A stretch of 51,375 nt of DNA, taken from the IMG/VR virus record IMGVR_UViG_3300009011_000018, positions 1-51,375 of that record. One strand, written 5' to 3'. Below the pieces are notes generated by a model that worked only from the letters and a program-made list of their open reading frames with translations, made no database searches and was not told the DNA's origin. Shown in pieces: positions 42,714-51,375 of the stretch. The position numbers and the translations under genes are program-made. The first letter of the stretch is position 1. Each line of letters opens with the position of its first letter. Source of the DNA: a virus.

Positions 42714-45700
42714 ATGGCAAAAGTCAATAAAGATAGACTCGAAGACCAAATTGTTGATCAGTTGGACGGTTTTGAAGCCTTAACTCAGAAGATTAATTAT
42801 TTGGCTGAAGATATCGATGCTGCTCTTTTAGTTAATAAGATAGTGTATGACACTAATGAAGCTATTGGAGATATGACTAGTTTACAGACCGATCAAAAAG
42901 ATAATTTAGTTAATGCTGTAAACAGTACAAACGTTAAAGTAAGCTCGTTAGCCCAAGCTCCCAATGAATACGAATGGCTGTCAGAAGCAGGTCAATTAGA
43001 GTATACGCTTCCAAACAATTCTTCATATAATCCTAATCTAAAATGGTTAGAAGTTATTGTTGGTGGAGCACCTATCGCACCAAGTCTAATTGAAAGAATC
43101 CCTCCTAACAAATTTAAACTCCTTCTCTCTCCTTCTGATATCCTTGAAGGGTTACGAGTTGTAGCTAGATGGGTTGAGCCAATTATTGCTGGAGATGGAA
43201 GTGAATCTGGAAGGCTTCATCATACTTCTCATGAAATTGGTGGAAATGATGAATTAGATTTAACGAAGCTCAAAGGTTACAAAGAAAACGTGTCTGATAA
43301 GTTAGGAGATTTTAATAATTTAGATACAGCGTCTAAGAATAACCTTGTATCGGCAATTAATGAGACGGTTTTAAAAACTAAAGATAATGCTGAAGCAATT
43401 GGTGAAAATGCTAATAAAATAGAAACTTTATCTAAATCAGCAAATGAATACGAATGGATTTCCTCTGCTGGTCAAGTAGTCTATACCCTCCCTTCTAATA
43501 CTACATATGACCCTAATACAAAGTGGCTTGAAGTTAAAGTTGGTGGTGCTCCGGTTCCCCTAAGTAAAATTCGCAAAGACTCTCCATCTCAATTTACTCT
43601 CCTTGTTGACAGTTCAAAAATTCCGGCAGGTGTTACAGTAGTAGCTAGATGGACTGAAACTTATGTGCCTGCTACATCAGGTCATGAAGCTACTCATTTA
43701 GCTGGTGGCACAGACGAGATTGATATTACTAAGTTAAAGGGATTTAAAGAGAGCATTGATGACAGAATTGGGATTTTACAGACAAGTGTAAATGATAATG
43801 CTACAAAATTGGCAGAAAAAGCGACTTACACAGATAACGTCAACACTATGATTGCGACAAATTTTAAGTTGAAAGATATAGTGAATACATTGGGGTACTA
43901 TTCAGCTTTTGATGGTGGATCAGCAACTTATAAAATCGTTAATTCTGGAACAGCAGATGGTTTTAGCATAATCTCCTTAAACAATGGATTGTTTGCTCAG
44001 TTAGTTACTAAAAATAACACAGTTAACTGCTTTCAACTTGGTATGATTGCTGATGCTGTTCAGTACACATTTACATATTCAGGAACAGGAACATGTTTAG
44101 ACGGAACAAGCAAGCAGTTTTGGAAGAGCTCAGGAAACAATGGCGTGTTAAATACTACAAGGTTTCAAGTCGCCTTGAATAAAGGGTACAAACTTGTTAT
44201 TCCGAAAGCAAGATTCTTTATGGATTGTGATTCAACTGTAGTTCCTTCTCGATTAATTAAAGTACCAGATAATGCAACAATTATTGGAGATAGCAAGTTT
44301 TCTTCTATTTTGGTTAACGCTATGTTCGTGGGATGGTGCAATAATGTTACTCTGAAGAATTTTAGTATGGAGGGTGTATGTGTTGATATAACACCGCCTA
44401 AACCAATTGAACAACCTGACGCTGCTAATGTAAATAATGTGGTTTATTTCAATAATACAGAATATATGGATATTAATAAGGATTACTATATTCATAACCG
44501 TCAAAGTCAAGGGAATGTGAATTACAGTGCCATTGGATTTGTTCCTACCGTAACAGATACGACCTCTGTGAGCGGTTTCATATTTGAAGACATCGTAATC
44601 AAAAACTATTTCAATGGCATTATTGTAGGAGATCGCCCAAATACACCAAGTAACCGCAAAGCCTACAATATGGACGTAAATCGTTGTCACTTCGAAAATA
44701 TATGGTATCATGGCGCTGGCGGTTCACAGATTATTAACATAAAAATTCGCAATTCCTATGCTAAAAATCTATTTTGCGGTTTGATAGGTGACTTCTCTAG
44801 AGGCTGTGAAAACGGGATTTTAGAGAACAACGTACTAGAAAAATGTTCAGCTATGACAAAAGGTGAAACCTACAACCAAACTCTCGATAGCGGCAATACC
44901 TACACAAGTATTCCAAATAAAAATTTATGCATCAAACATAATACATATCGAAATAGTCCTACTCCTTCAGATGTACATTATAAAGGTCAGTCAGTTATTC
45001 GTATTACTGGAGATGGTATTATTGACGGCAATACTATTCATATGCAGCATTACCAAACAAAAGGTATATTCGTTGCTCCGTCAAGAATAGACGAGAAGGT
45101 TCGTGTAAAAGTTATAAATAATGAAATCATCTGTGCTCATAACAAACACCCAAGAGTTAATGGTACAGACGGATTGAGTACTTATGATGTTTTTGCTTTT
45201 TCTGTTATTCCTGATGAAGTGAACGGATTTAATAAAGGTTCAAATATTAAGTTTTCAAACAATACAGTTCGCTTCCGTGATCCAGCGGATAATGGAAATG
45301 CGAAAATGTTTTTGATCCAGAACTGTGTGGACAATGTTATAGTAGAGCATAATACATTAATTAATGAGCGCACAACACCGCAAAACGTTAATTTCTTGAA
45401 TATTGATTATTGGTATAACATGGAAATTGGAAATATCCTAATTAGAGGCAATAAAGTAGACAATGTGAACTACTTTACCTATATGACAAAGGCTATTGCT
45501 GGAAATCTTATTATTAAAAATAATGTAGTGGATAATTGCACATATTTCTTGAGTACTACCAATAACAGCATAACAGCAAACTATTATGCCCAATTGGATG
45601 TAGATAGTAACAAAGTATACAGTGCGCTCAACTTCTTATATTTGATTAATAAAAATCAACCGTCTGTCTATATTCGTAATAACCAAGTGGAAAGCACACA

Positions 45701-46298
45701 ATGGTTTTTAAATACTTTATCGAGTACGTTTGGTGATGTTCATATCACCCGAAACTTTGTAAACTATGCGAACGGTACGTTATCCACCAATAGTGATTAT
45801 CGTTATTTTATTACATTGAATCAAAATGGCTCAGGAGGTCTTTCAATGAACAGTTTTATAATGGAGGGAAATACATTATCCAACCGTTCAGCTAAAGTTC
45901 CTAGTTTATCGGCAAGGTTTGAAGCTATATGGCTATCAAACTTGACAGGAACACTTGATACATTCCAAATGACCAATAACAAACTGATTTGTCAAGATGA
46001 TTGCGTAAAGATCACAATGGTGAGCGGTGGGGCATTGACAATTAATAAAACTATTATTTCTAATAATGATATCAACTTTATAGGTGTTTTGGATGGACGA
46101 ACAGTTTACCTATTGAGTACAACCGCTTCTTATCTAAGCAAAGGATTGGTTAGCAATAACCGTATCACCAACGGATATTCAGGTACGCTAACTCTTAACT
46201 TGTATGGAGTGTTAAATCAATACAATAACTACAATATCGCAAGTTCAGGAACTGTGAACTTATCAAACAATACAGCGACAAGTATGTTGATTTCGTAG
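42714..46298 (+). CDS. Tailspike 1: two adaptor modules plus beta-helix
   Basis: The ATG at 42714 follows AAAGGAG by 8 bases. The 1194-residue protein has an N-terminal helical region, two copies of an adaptor module (each starting NEYEW near residues 80 and 243, with YTLP, KWLEV-VGGAP, VVARW and a DE(L/I)D-KLKG end), and then a long beta-helix (about 400-1190) with repeated Asn-rich turns (IRNSYAKNLFCG, ITRNFVNYANG). A parallel beta-helix of this size is typical of receptor-binding tailspikes, which often degrade surface polysaccharide. I cannot identify catalytic residues. The adaptor recurs in tailspike 3. Confidence 0.75.
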   Translation: MAKVNKDRLEDQIVDQLDGFEALTQKINYLAEDIDAALLVNKIVYDTNEAIGDMTSLQTDQKDNLVNAVNSTNVKVSSLAQAPNEYEWLSEAGQLEYTLPNNSSYNPNLKWLEVIVGGAPIAPSLIERIPPNKFKLLLSPSDILEGLRVVARWVEPIIAGDGSESGRLHHTSHEIGGNDELDLTKLKGYKENVSDKLGDFNNLDTASKNNLVSAINETVLKTKDNAEAIGENANKIETLSKSANEYEWISSAGQVVYTLPSNTTYDPNTKWLEVKVGGAPVPLSKIRKDSPSQFTLLVDSSKIPAGVTVVARWTETYVPATSGHEATHLAGGTDEIDITKLKGFKESIDDRIGILQTSVNDNATKLAEKATYTDNVNTMIATNFKLKDIVNTLGYYSAFDGGSATYKIVNSGTADGFSIISLNNGLFAQLVTKNNTVNCFQLGMIADAVQYTFTYSGTGTCLDGTSKQFWKSSGNNGVLNTTRFQVALNKGYKLVIPKARFFMDCDSTVVPSRLIKVPDNATIIGDSKFSSILVNAMFVGWCNNVTLKNFSMEGVCVDITPPKPIEQPDAANVNNVVYFNNTEYMDINKDYYIHNRQSQGNVNYSAIGFVPTVTDTTSVSGFIFEDIVIKNYFNGIIVGDRPNTPSNRKAYNMDVNRCHFENIWYHGAGGSQIINIKIRNSYAKNLFCGLIGDFSRGCENGILENNVLEKCSAMTKGETYNQTLDSGNTYTSIPNKNLCIKHNTYRNSPTPSDVHYKGQSVIRITGDGIIDGNTIHMQHYQTKGIFVAPSRIDEKVRVKVINNEIICAHNKHPRVNGTDGLSTYDVFAFSVIPDEVNGFNKGSNIKFSNNTVRFRDPADNGNAKMFLIQNCVDNVIVEHNTLINERTTPQNVNFLNIDYWYNMEIGNILIRGNKVDNVNYFTYMTKAIAGNLIIKNNVVDNCTYFLSTTNNSITANYYAQLDVDSNKVYSALNFLYLINKNQPSVYIRNNQVESTQWFLNTLSSTFGDVHITRNFVNYANGTLSTNSDYRYFITLNQNGSGGLSMNSFIMEGNTLSNRSAKVPSLSARFEAIWLSNLTGTLDTFQMTNNKLICQDDCVKITMVSGGALTINKTIISNNDINFIGVLDGRTVYLLSTTASYLSKGLVSNNRITNGYSGTLTLNLYGVLNQYNNYNIASSGTVNLSNNTATSMLIS

Positions 46299-46346
46299 TG
46301 AGTAATTGGAACAAAACACGTATTTAGAAATTAGTTTTTAAACCAA

Positions 46347-46369
46347 GCCTTCTCTTTAGAGGGCTTTTT
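46347..46369 (+). terminator. Terminator between tailspikes 1 and 2
   Basis: Stem GCCTTCT/AGAGGGC (46347-46364) with a 4-base loop CTTT, then TTTTT. Nearly the same hairpin and flanks recur at 50413-50435. Confidence 0.8.
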
Positions 46370-46395
46370 ATATTTCTCAAAAAGGAGGAAAATGT

Positions 46396-47922
46396 ATGGA
46401 TTTTATTGATGCAAGAATGGTTTATGACACTGACGGAAAAAGTGTTATAGATAAAATTGGGATTTTACAGACAAGTGTTAATGACAATTCTTCGCAATTG
46501 GGAGATAGCGTGAAAAGACTAGATGAGATTTCTGTTTCTTTGGTTAAATTTCCTCGCTTAAGCGGTGAAACTTCTGATAGTGGAAGAATAGAAAGGGCGT
46601 TATCTTCAATTGAAAGCGGAGGCATAAGAAAAACACTCCTGTTGCCACCGTATGTGCAAATAGAAAGACCTATTTTATTAAAGTCGTATGCAAAAATAGT
46701 AGGTCAAGGTGAATACCGATCTCAAATAGCCTTAACTTTAGGATTTACTGGTTCTTTTGTTATCGGATTAAATGACTCAAATGTAGGATATATTGAACTT
46801 CATGACATTAATATTGTTGGAACAAATGTAACCTCTAAAGCTATCGATGGACTCAATTTAACAAATGGATTCGATGAAATGATTGGGGAAGCACATCACA
46901 GACTTTCTAACATACTTATACGTGATATGTCCGGTAAAGGTATGGTGTTGGTAGGTAAGGGTGCGCTGTTAGTTAATGGTATATCTGTTTTGCGTACAAA
47001 AGATGTAGGTATAGACGTTAAAGTTTGGGATAGTACATTTAATAACCTAGATGTTGGATTCGGTGGTTCAATTGGTATTAAGATTGATGGAGGTCCTAAC
47101 CGATTCACTAATTGTAAATCATGGGCTAATAACATCGGTTATCAAATTGTTTCTGATAGACACATGTTAATTGCTTGTGAAGCACAAGAAAACTGGGATG
47201 TATCGTTTGAAATATTAGGGAAAAATAACACCTTAGATGTTTTAATCGATGGTGTCGGGTACAATAGGCTAACTTCAACTTTAAGTGATATAGGGTTAGG
47301 TTTTAAGTTACCTTCAACTGCTACAGGAAACAATATACGTGGCTCAGGTTGCAATGGAATATTCGGAGATGTTAGCACCACATGTTTCAAACAGTTGCTA
47401 CAATGTTCAGGGTTTAGCAATATTTTTATATTTACAGGGGCTGATTGGCAGTCCAGTGTTAATGCAGATATTGACAACACAACTAATCAAATTTTTATTA
47501 ATGGTAATTTAAGTTCTTATAGCATTAATAAATCTTCTGTTTTTAGAAGCTCAGCCACTACAAATAAAAATGGTGTATACGTGGGTAACGATGGAGCGAG
47601 AACAAACAGTTCAGGTATTTTTGCTAATACAGGCGGAACAACTAATACGAATCATGGTATATCTTTCAATTCAGACAGTATATCTGTGGTTATGTGCGGT
47701 AACAATGTTTTACCTTTATTCAACACAATGAATATTGGTAGTTCAACTCAGTCATTCAAAAATGGATTTTTCAATGGATTTATAGGTAATGGAGCGTATA
47801 CAACTGCTACAAGACCAAGCACAGGTGTTCCTGTTGGTGGTCAAATCTTTGATTCTACATTAGGTAAACCTATTTGGTGGAATGGGACTGTATGGAAAGA
47901 TGCTACAGGTGCGACAGTTTAA
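46396..47922 (+). CDS. Tailspike 2: short N-terminal adaptor plus beta-helix
   Basis: A 508-residue protein starting MDFIDARMVYDTDGKSVIDK, the short adaptor shared with tailspikes 3 and 4, followed by IGILQTSVNDN, which is also found in tailspike 1. The body (about 60-450) is a beta-helix with a pectate-lyase-like start (RIERALSSIESGGIRKTLLL) and turns such as NRFTNCKSWANNIGYQ. The C-terminus GGQIFDSTLGKPIWWNGTVW is a typical fibre-tip ending. AAAAGGAGG precedes the ATG. Receptor binding is inferred; no catalytic site is evident. Confidence 0.75.
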   Translation: MDFIDARMVYDTDGKSVIDKIGILQTSVNDNSSQLGDSVKRLDEISVSLVKFPRLSGETSDSGRIERALSSIESGGIRKTLLLPPYVQIERPILLKSYAKIVGQGEYRSQIALTLGFTGSFVIGLNDSNVGYIELHDINIVGTNVTSKAIDGLNLTNGFDEMIGEAHHRLSNILIRDMSGKGMVLVGKGALLVNGISVLRTKDVGIDVKVWDSTFNNLDVGFGGSIGIKIDGGPNRFTNCKSWANNIGYQIVSDRHMLIACEAQENWDVSFEILGKNNTLDVLIDGVGYNRLTSTLSDIGLGFKLPSTATGNNIRGSGCNGIFGDVSTTCFKQLLQCSGFSNIFIFTGADWQSSVNADIDNTTNQIFINGNLSSYSINKSSVFRSSATTNKNGVYVGNDGARTNSSGIFANTGGTTNTNHGISFNSDSISVVMCGNNVLPLFNTMNIGSSTQSFKNGFFNGFIGNGAYTTATRPSTGVPVGGQIFDSTLGKPIWWNGTVWKDATGATV

Positions 47923-47982
47923 ATAAAATGTGTATTTTAAAGTATTATTAGTGTCTAAAAACGTTGATATAACGGCATTTCT

Positions 47983-48015
47983 GAAGTCTGCTTTTTCGGT
48001 AGGCTTCTTTATTTT
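47983..48015 (+). terminator. Terminator after tailspike 2
   Basis: GAAGTCT (47983-47989) pairs with AGGCTTC (48001-48007), one wobble pair, followed by TTTATTTT. Confidence 0.65.
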
Positions 48016-48038
48016 GTGATAAAGGAGTGAATTACACT

Positions 48039-48320
48039 ATGTCACGAGGAAATGGTTGGAAAGGCTCGCAAAGTATCACAACATCGACTGCAAATAAAGA
48101 ATTAGTACCAGACTCCCCTCCCGAATGGATTAATGTTAAATTTGGATTTTACAAATTTGAATTTAGAAATCTACAAAGCTGTACGATTAAAGTTAACGAC
48201 AGCTCCCCTATTTTCCTCAATGCAGAGCAGGGATTCACCAGTGACTCTAAAGATGCGCTAATTACTAGTTTCATAGTTGTAGAATCTGGAGTTCAATATC
48301 AGTGGATTGGAGCTTACTAA
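48039..48320 (+). CDS. Small beta-rich tail protein
   Basis: The ATG at 48039 follows AAAGGAGTGA. The 93-residue protein has alternating strands (WINVKFGFYKFEFRNLQSCT, ALITSFIVVESGVQYQWIGA) and no signal or membrane segment. It sits between two tailspike genes, close to the next one. It could be a small fibre-docking or tip protein; I do not recognise a named family. Confidence 0.65.
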   Translation: MSRGNGWKGSQSITTSTANKELVPDSPPEWINVKFGFYKFEFRNLQSCTIKVNDSSPIFLNAEQGFTSDSKDALITSFIVVESGVQYQWIGAY

Positions 48321-48380
48321 CTAAAATTTAAGGAGGAGTGAAAATTGTCTGGTATATTTCTAAACACAAGGAGGAATATT

Positions 48381-50366
48381 ATGGGACTTATTGATGGACG
48401 AATAGTTCAAGATACAGATGGAGTTAGTGTAGTTGAAAAAATAGGCAATTTATCAAAAGCCGCAAATGAATATGAATGGACTTCAACCGCAGGGCAAGTT
48501 GTCTACACTCTCCCCTCTAATGCCGCATACAATCCCAACACAAAATGGCTAGAAGTTAAGGTAGGAGGAGCACCGATTCCTTCAAGTAAAATACAAAAGG
48601 ATTCCCCTACTCAATTTACTTTACTTGTAGATAGTGCGAAAATCTTTGATGGAATGAAAGTAGTTGCCCGATGGGTTGAGCCATATGTACCTGCAACTTC
48701 AGGTCATAAATCAACACACGCTGCTGGTGGTCAAGATGAGTTAGATGTGACTACATTGAAAGGCTATAAAGAAAGTGTTGGGGATAAGATTGGTGCTTTA
48801 CAAACTGACCTACCTCAACGTGCAATTAACGTTAGGCAACCGCCGTATAATGTTAAATTGGATGGAACGGATGAGAGTGCTAAAATAAAACAGGCTGCCT
48901 CAGATTTAAACTCTTTAGGCGGCGGAATTTTATTCTTTCCTAAGGGCGAGTATATCGCTCATGATCTAATTCCCTATTCTAATATGAAATGGGAAGGGTC
49001 ACAAGCTATACTCAAAAGACCTAATCAAACATCGTCAGATACACCTAAGTATATAATTGGTTCTGTTAATAGGAATATAGAAAATTTCTACCTACAAGGC
49101 ATGACAATTGATGGGAATTATAAAAATCTTGGTTACATCAAAAATGGTGTAAAGCCAACAATTCAAGATGTAATGATTCGCAATAATACGACAGGTTACA
49201 AAATTAAAAATCTTCTCTTTGAGAATTGCACATTTATCAACGGAACAAACGAAGCGTTGGGTGTTCATGGGACGTATACAAACGGAGACATTTGCCGTGA
49301 TGTTGAACGTGTAGATGTTATAAATTGCACGTTTGAAAACATATATGGTAATGCTATTTTTATGTGGGGAACGGACTTAACGGTAAAAGGTTGCAAAATG
49401 TACAACGTAGATGATACAGGAATTGGTTTGGATTTAAGTATTAATACAGTTGTGAAAGACAATATTTTGAAATACGACATTAACCATACAGGCTATAAAT
49501 ACTTGAACGGCGTATGCGGAATCGCTGGTGCTTTCTTTGCTCAAAAAGAAACCATTGTAAAGGATAACTATGTCGTTGATTATTTAATTCCGTTAAAAGT
49601 AGACCCTGTTAATATCACAACAGATAAGGCAGCTAGATTAGCACTAATCGAGAGTAATTTTCTTTCTTCCCCTAACCGTACTAGTTCTGACGGTCTGTTA
49701 CGTATAATGGGCGGTTCAAAGCTAATTGTAAGAGGTAATACAATCAATGCATATAACAACTATGGTCATGGTATATCTCTTCAACAGAACGATAACTCAA
49801 TCAATCCTGCCGACATTGTGCTGGAAAATAACCATATTTACGATACTTTACGGGCTGGAATTTACGGGAAAAATACTACAACATTAAAGATAGATGGTGG
49901 TTCGTTAACGGATTGTGGAAAGTCAGGTCAAACCTTTCCTGTTGATTCGATTTACTTAAATACGGTTACTGATTTTTTTATCACAGGTGTTAAAGTTAAA
50001 AATAGTGGTCGTGACTCTATATTTGTTGAGTCATGTACGGATGGACGCATAACGAATAATGATACTACAGGAGCACAAACAGTTTTCACCTCAACGAATG
50101 TTTATAAAAGGTTGAATTATACAGCAGGCAAACCATCTACTAATGAAGGTTTTTCAACATTCAGTGGTACAGGAGTACAAACAACGTTTTTAATTCCGCA
50201 CGGGCTACCTAGTCAGCCGAAAGGAGGAGTTGTTACACCTTGCACAGCAACAGCGGCAGCTCCTTTTTATGCGTCATTCGATGCTACGAATATAAATGTT
50301 GTTTTTACGACAGCACCAGCAACAGGATCGAACAACCTTAAATTTTCGTGGTATGTATTCGTTTAG
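48381..50366 (+). CDS. Tailspike 3: adaptor module plus beta-helix
   Basis: I choose the ATG at 48381, 6 bases past AAGGAGG, because MGLIDGRIVQDTDG lines up with the starts of tailspikes 2 and 4. An in-frame TTG at 48345 with its own AAGGAGG would add 12 residues. The 661-residue protein has one adaptor module (about 22-145; NEYEWTSTAGQVVYTLPSNA) nearly identical to the second copy in tailspike 1, a beta-helix of the pectate-lyase type (SLGGGILFFPKGEYIAHDLI, then ITNNDT-like turns), and a C-terminal beta domain ending FSWYVFV, similar in style to the tail hub C-terminus. Confidence 0.75.
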   Translation: MGLIDGRIVQDTDGVSVVEKIGNLSKAANEYEWTSTAGQVVYTLPSNAAYNPNTKWLEVKVGGAPIPSSKIQKDSPTQFTLLVDSAKIFDGMKVVARWVEPYVPATSGHKSTHAAGGQDELDVTTLKGYKESVGDKIGALQTDLPQRAINVRQPPYNVKLDGTDESAKIKQAASDLNSLGGGILFFPKGEYIAHDLIPYSNMKWEGSQAILKRPNQTSSDTPKYIIGSVNRNIENFYLQGMTIDGNYKNLGYIKNGVKPTIQDVMIRNNTTGYKIKNLLFENCTFINGTNEALGVHGTYTNGDICRDVERVDVINCTFENIYGNAIFMWGTDLTVKGCKMYNVDDTGIGLDLSINTVVKDNILKYDINHTGYKYLNGVCGIAGAFFAQKETIVKDNYVVDYLIPLKVDPVNITTDKAARLALIESNFLSSPNRTSSDGLLRIMGGSKLIVRGNTINAYNNYGHGISLQQNDNSINPADIVLENNHIYDTLRAGIYGKNTTTLKIDGGSLTDCGKSGQTFPVDSIYLNTVTDFFITGVKVKNSGRDSIFVESCTDGRITNNDTTGAQTVFTSTNVYKRLNYTAGKPSTNEGFSTFSGTGVQTTFLIPHGLPSQPKGGVVTPCTATAAAPFYASFDATNINVVFTTAPATGSNNLKFSWYVFV

Positions 50367-50412
50367 TTTACATTTAATTAAAATGTGTATTCAGAAATTA
50401 TCTTTAATCTAA

Positions 50413-50435
50413 GTCCTCTCTTTAGAGGACTTTTT
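50413..50435 (+). terminator. Terminator between tailspikes 3 and 4
   Basis: A perfect 7 base-pair stem GTCCTCT/AGAGGAC with loop CTTT (50413-50430), followed by TTTTT. Homologous to the hairpin at 46347-46369. Confidence 0.85.
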
Positions 50436-50459
50436 ATATTCTATAAAGGAGGTAAATAC

Positions 50460-51375
50460 ATGGATTTTATCGATGCGAGAGCAGTCTATGATATAGATGA
50501 TAAATCAATTTCTGATAAAATTGGAGATTTACAGAAAGATATGACAGGGAGGTGTATTAGTATTCTCTACCCCCCTGCCCCTCTAGTGAGTGCTAAAGGT
50601 GATAATACAAATGAAACGACGGTCATACAGGCTATGCTAGATTATGCAGGGCAAAATGGGATTCCTTTGTATATCCCAAAAGGAACGTTTAGAGCTAATC
50701 TGATAATTAAATATGGTGGAACAACTATTTTGGGTGGCGGAAGAAATAGTATTTTAAAATCTGCTTTAGGTAGTGTAAACCCTATTCTGTCCACACCTTA
50801 TAACGGCACAAAAATAGATAGAATCACTGTATCTAATCTGTACTTGCAAGGTAACTGGACAGAAGATTCTGCAATCACAACTCAAGATGGATTACGTTTG
50901 TTAAGTGGGAATGCTTTTGTATCGAATGTAGAATGTCGTCAAATATGTGGAACGGCATTCTTTTTAGATGGTGCAGGACAAATGATTAATTGTGCCGTGA
51001 ATTATACTAATAAATATGGTTATCACATCGGTACAGATTGTGGTTTATCTAATTGTAGTGTAGGATGCTCTACTAGTCATGGTTTTTATTTAGCTGCCGG
51101 AAATACTAGACTCAACAACTTATTTGCATGGATGAGTGGTACAAGTAGACTGGATGGCAATGGTCAATGGATTATCAATGAAAATGTAAACGGCTTTTAT
51201 TTTTCAGGAGCGCAAGGTTTGATCGGGAACAATCTGCATTCAATGGCTAGTACTGGTGAAGGATTCTACTTACAAAATTCATCCCGAAACAACCTTAATT
51301 TTGTAGCTAGTAAAAATGGTAAAGGCTCTAAATTTAAAAAAGCAGCAGGGATATCACTGTATCGTTCAGCCTTCA
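50460..51375 (+). CDS. Tailspike 4 (partial, runs off the window)
   Basis: An open frame from the ATG at 50460 (after AAAGGAGG) to the right edge, at least 305 residues. It starts MDFIDARAVYDIDDKSISDK, the shared short adaptor, then KGDNTNETTVIQAMLDYAGQ and GIPLYIPKGTFRANLI, a pectate-lyase-like beginning of a beta-helix with TILGGGRNSIL and later turns (GLSNCSVGCSTSHGFYLAAG). Its 5' flank and first codons are homologous to those of tailspike 2, so it is a fourth member of the array. The C-terminus is not visible. Confidence 0.75.
   Translation, partial: MDFIDARAVYDIDDKSISDKIGDLQKDMTGRCISILYPPAPLVSAKGDNTNETTVIQAMLDYAGQNGIPLYIPKGTFRANLIIKYGGTTILGGGRNSILKSALGSVNPILSTPYNGTKIDRITVSNLYLQGNWTEDSAITTQDGLRLLSGNAFVSNVECRQICGTAFFLDGAGQMINCAVNYTNKYGYHIGTDCGLSNCSVGCSTSHGFYLAAGNTRLNNLFAWMSGTSRLDGNGQWIINENVNGFYFSGAQGLIGNNLHSMASTGEGFYLQNSSRNNLNFVASKNGKGSKFKKAAGISLYRSAF

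Noticed and set aside
44253-44711. 152-codon minus-strand frame inside tailspike 1
   Set aside because: Lies fully opposite a well-supported gene, has no ribosome site and no recognisable content. Treated as a shadow frame, as are all other minus-strand frames.
1-51375. CRISPR arrays, insertion sequences, diversity-generating retroelement
   Set aside because: No regularly spaced repeats, no transposase and no reverse transcriptase were seen. The only mobile element found is the group I intron with its endonuclease.

Overview
This window is the late (packaging, head, tail) half of a large SPbeta-like siphophage or prophage of a low-GC Bacillota host, most likely a member of the Bacillales. 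The gene order matches, as I remember it, the yonO-yonN-yonK-yonJ ... yonG-yonF-yonE ... yomM-yomL-yomI block of Bacillus subtilis SPbeta. The DNA is AT-rich, every real gene is on the + strand, starts are often TTG, and Shine-Dalgarno sites are strong (AAGGAGG). No lysis, lysogeny-repressor or replication genes are visible, so I cannot tell a free phage from a prophage.

Region 1 (1-7300) holds expression and nucleoid genes. These are the end of an unknown gene, a single-chain YonO-type RNA polymerase, a zinc-ribbon protein, a DIP1984-like protein, an HU-type DNA-binding protein and a PIN-PhoH ATPase. Two long gene-free stretches (4564-4990 and 6666-7066) are full of nested helices and are candidate structured RNAs or leader/terminator regions. 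Region 2 (7067-13785) holds a YonK-like peptide, a metallophosphoesterase, a ClpP-like serine protease, a probable small terminase, and a large terminase split by a group I intron that encodes a GIY-YIG homing endonuclease. Region 3 (13815-18445) holds the portal, a protease/scaffold with a likely nested scaffold start, a probable decoration protein and the major capsid protein, closed by a terminator.

Region 4 (18526-23311) holds connector and tail-completion genes, the tail tube protein and a probable tail chaperone. Region 5 (23338-24977) is unusual: a complete tyrosine recombinase, then a lipoprotein gene with its own host-type promoter, bracketed by terminators. Region 6 (25008-40093) holds a giant tape measure protein with transglycosylase and M23 domains, the distal tail protein, the tail hub and baseplate-like proteins. 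Region 7 (40126-51375) is the adhesion module: a self-cleaving (S74) fibre followed by four tandem tailspike genes that share adaptor modules and intergenic cassettes. The last one runs off the window.

A short AT-rich motif, TTAAATTAATA(A/C), lies at eleven gene junctions in the same orientation, just upstream of the ribosome-binding site. Because the phage encodes its own RNA polymerase, this motif is a candidate late promoter or processing signal. It is the system-level observation I consider most worth testing, together with the structured RNA upstream of HU.
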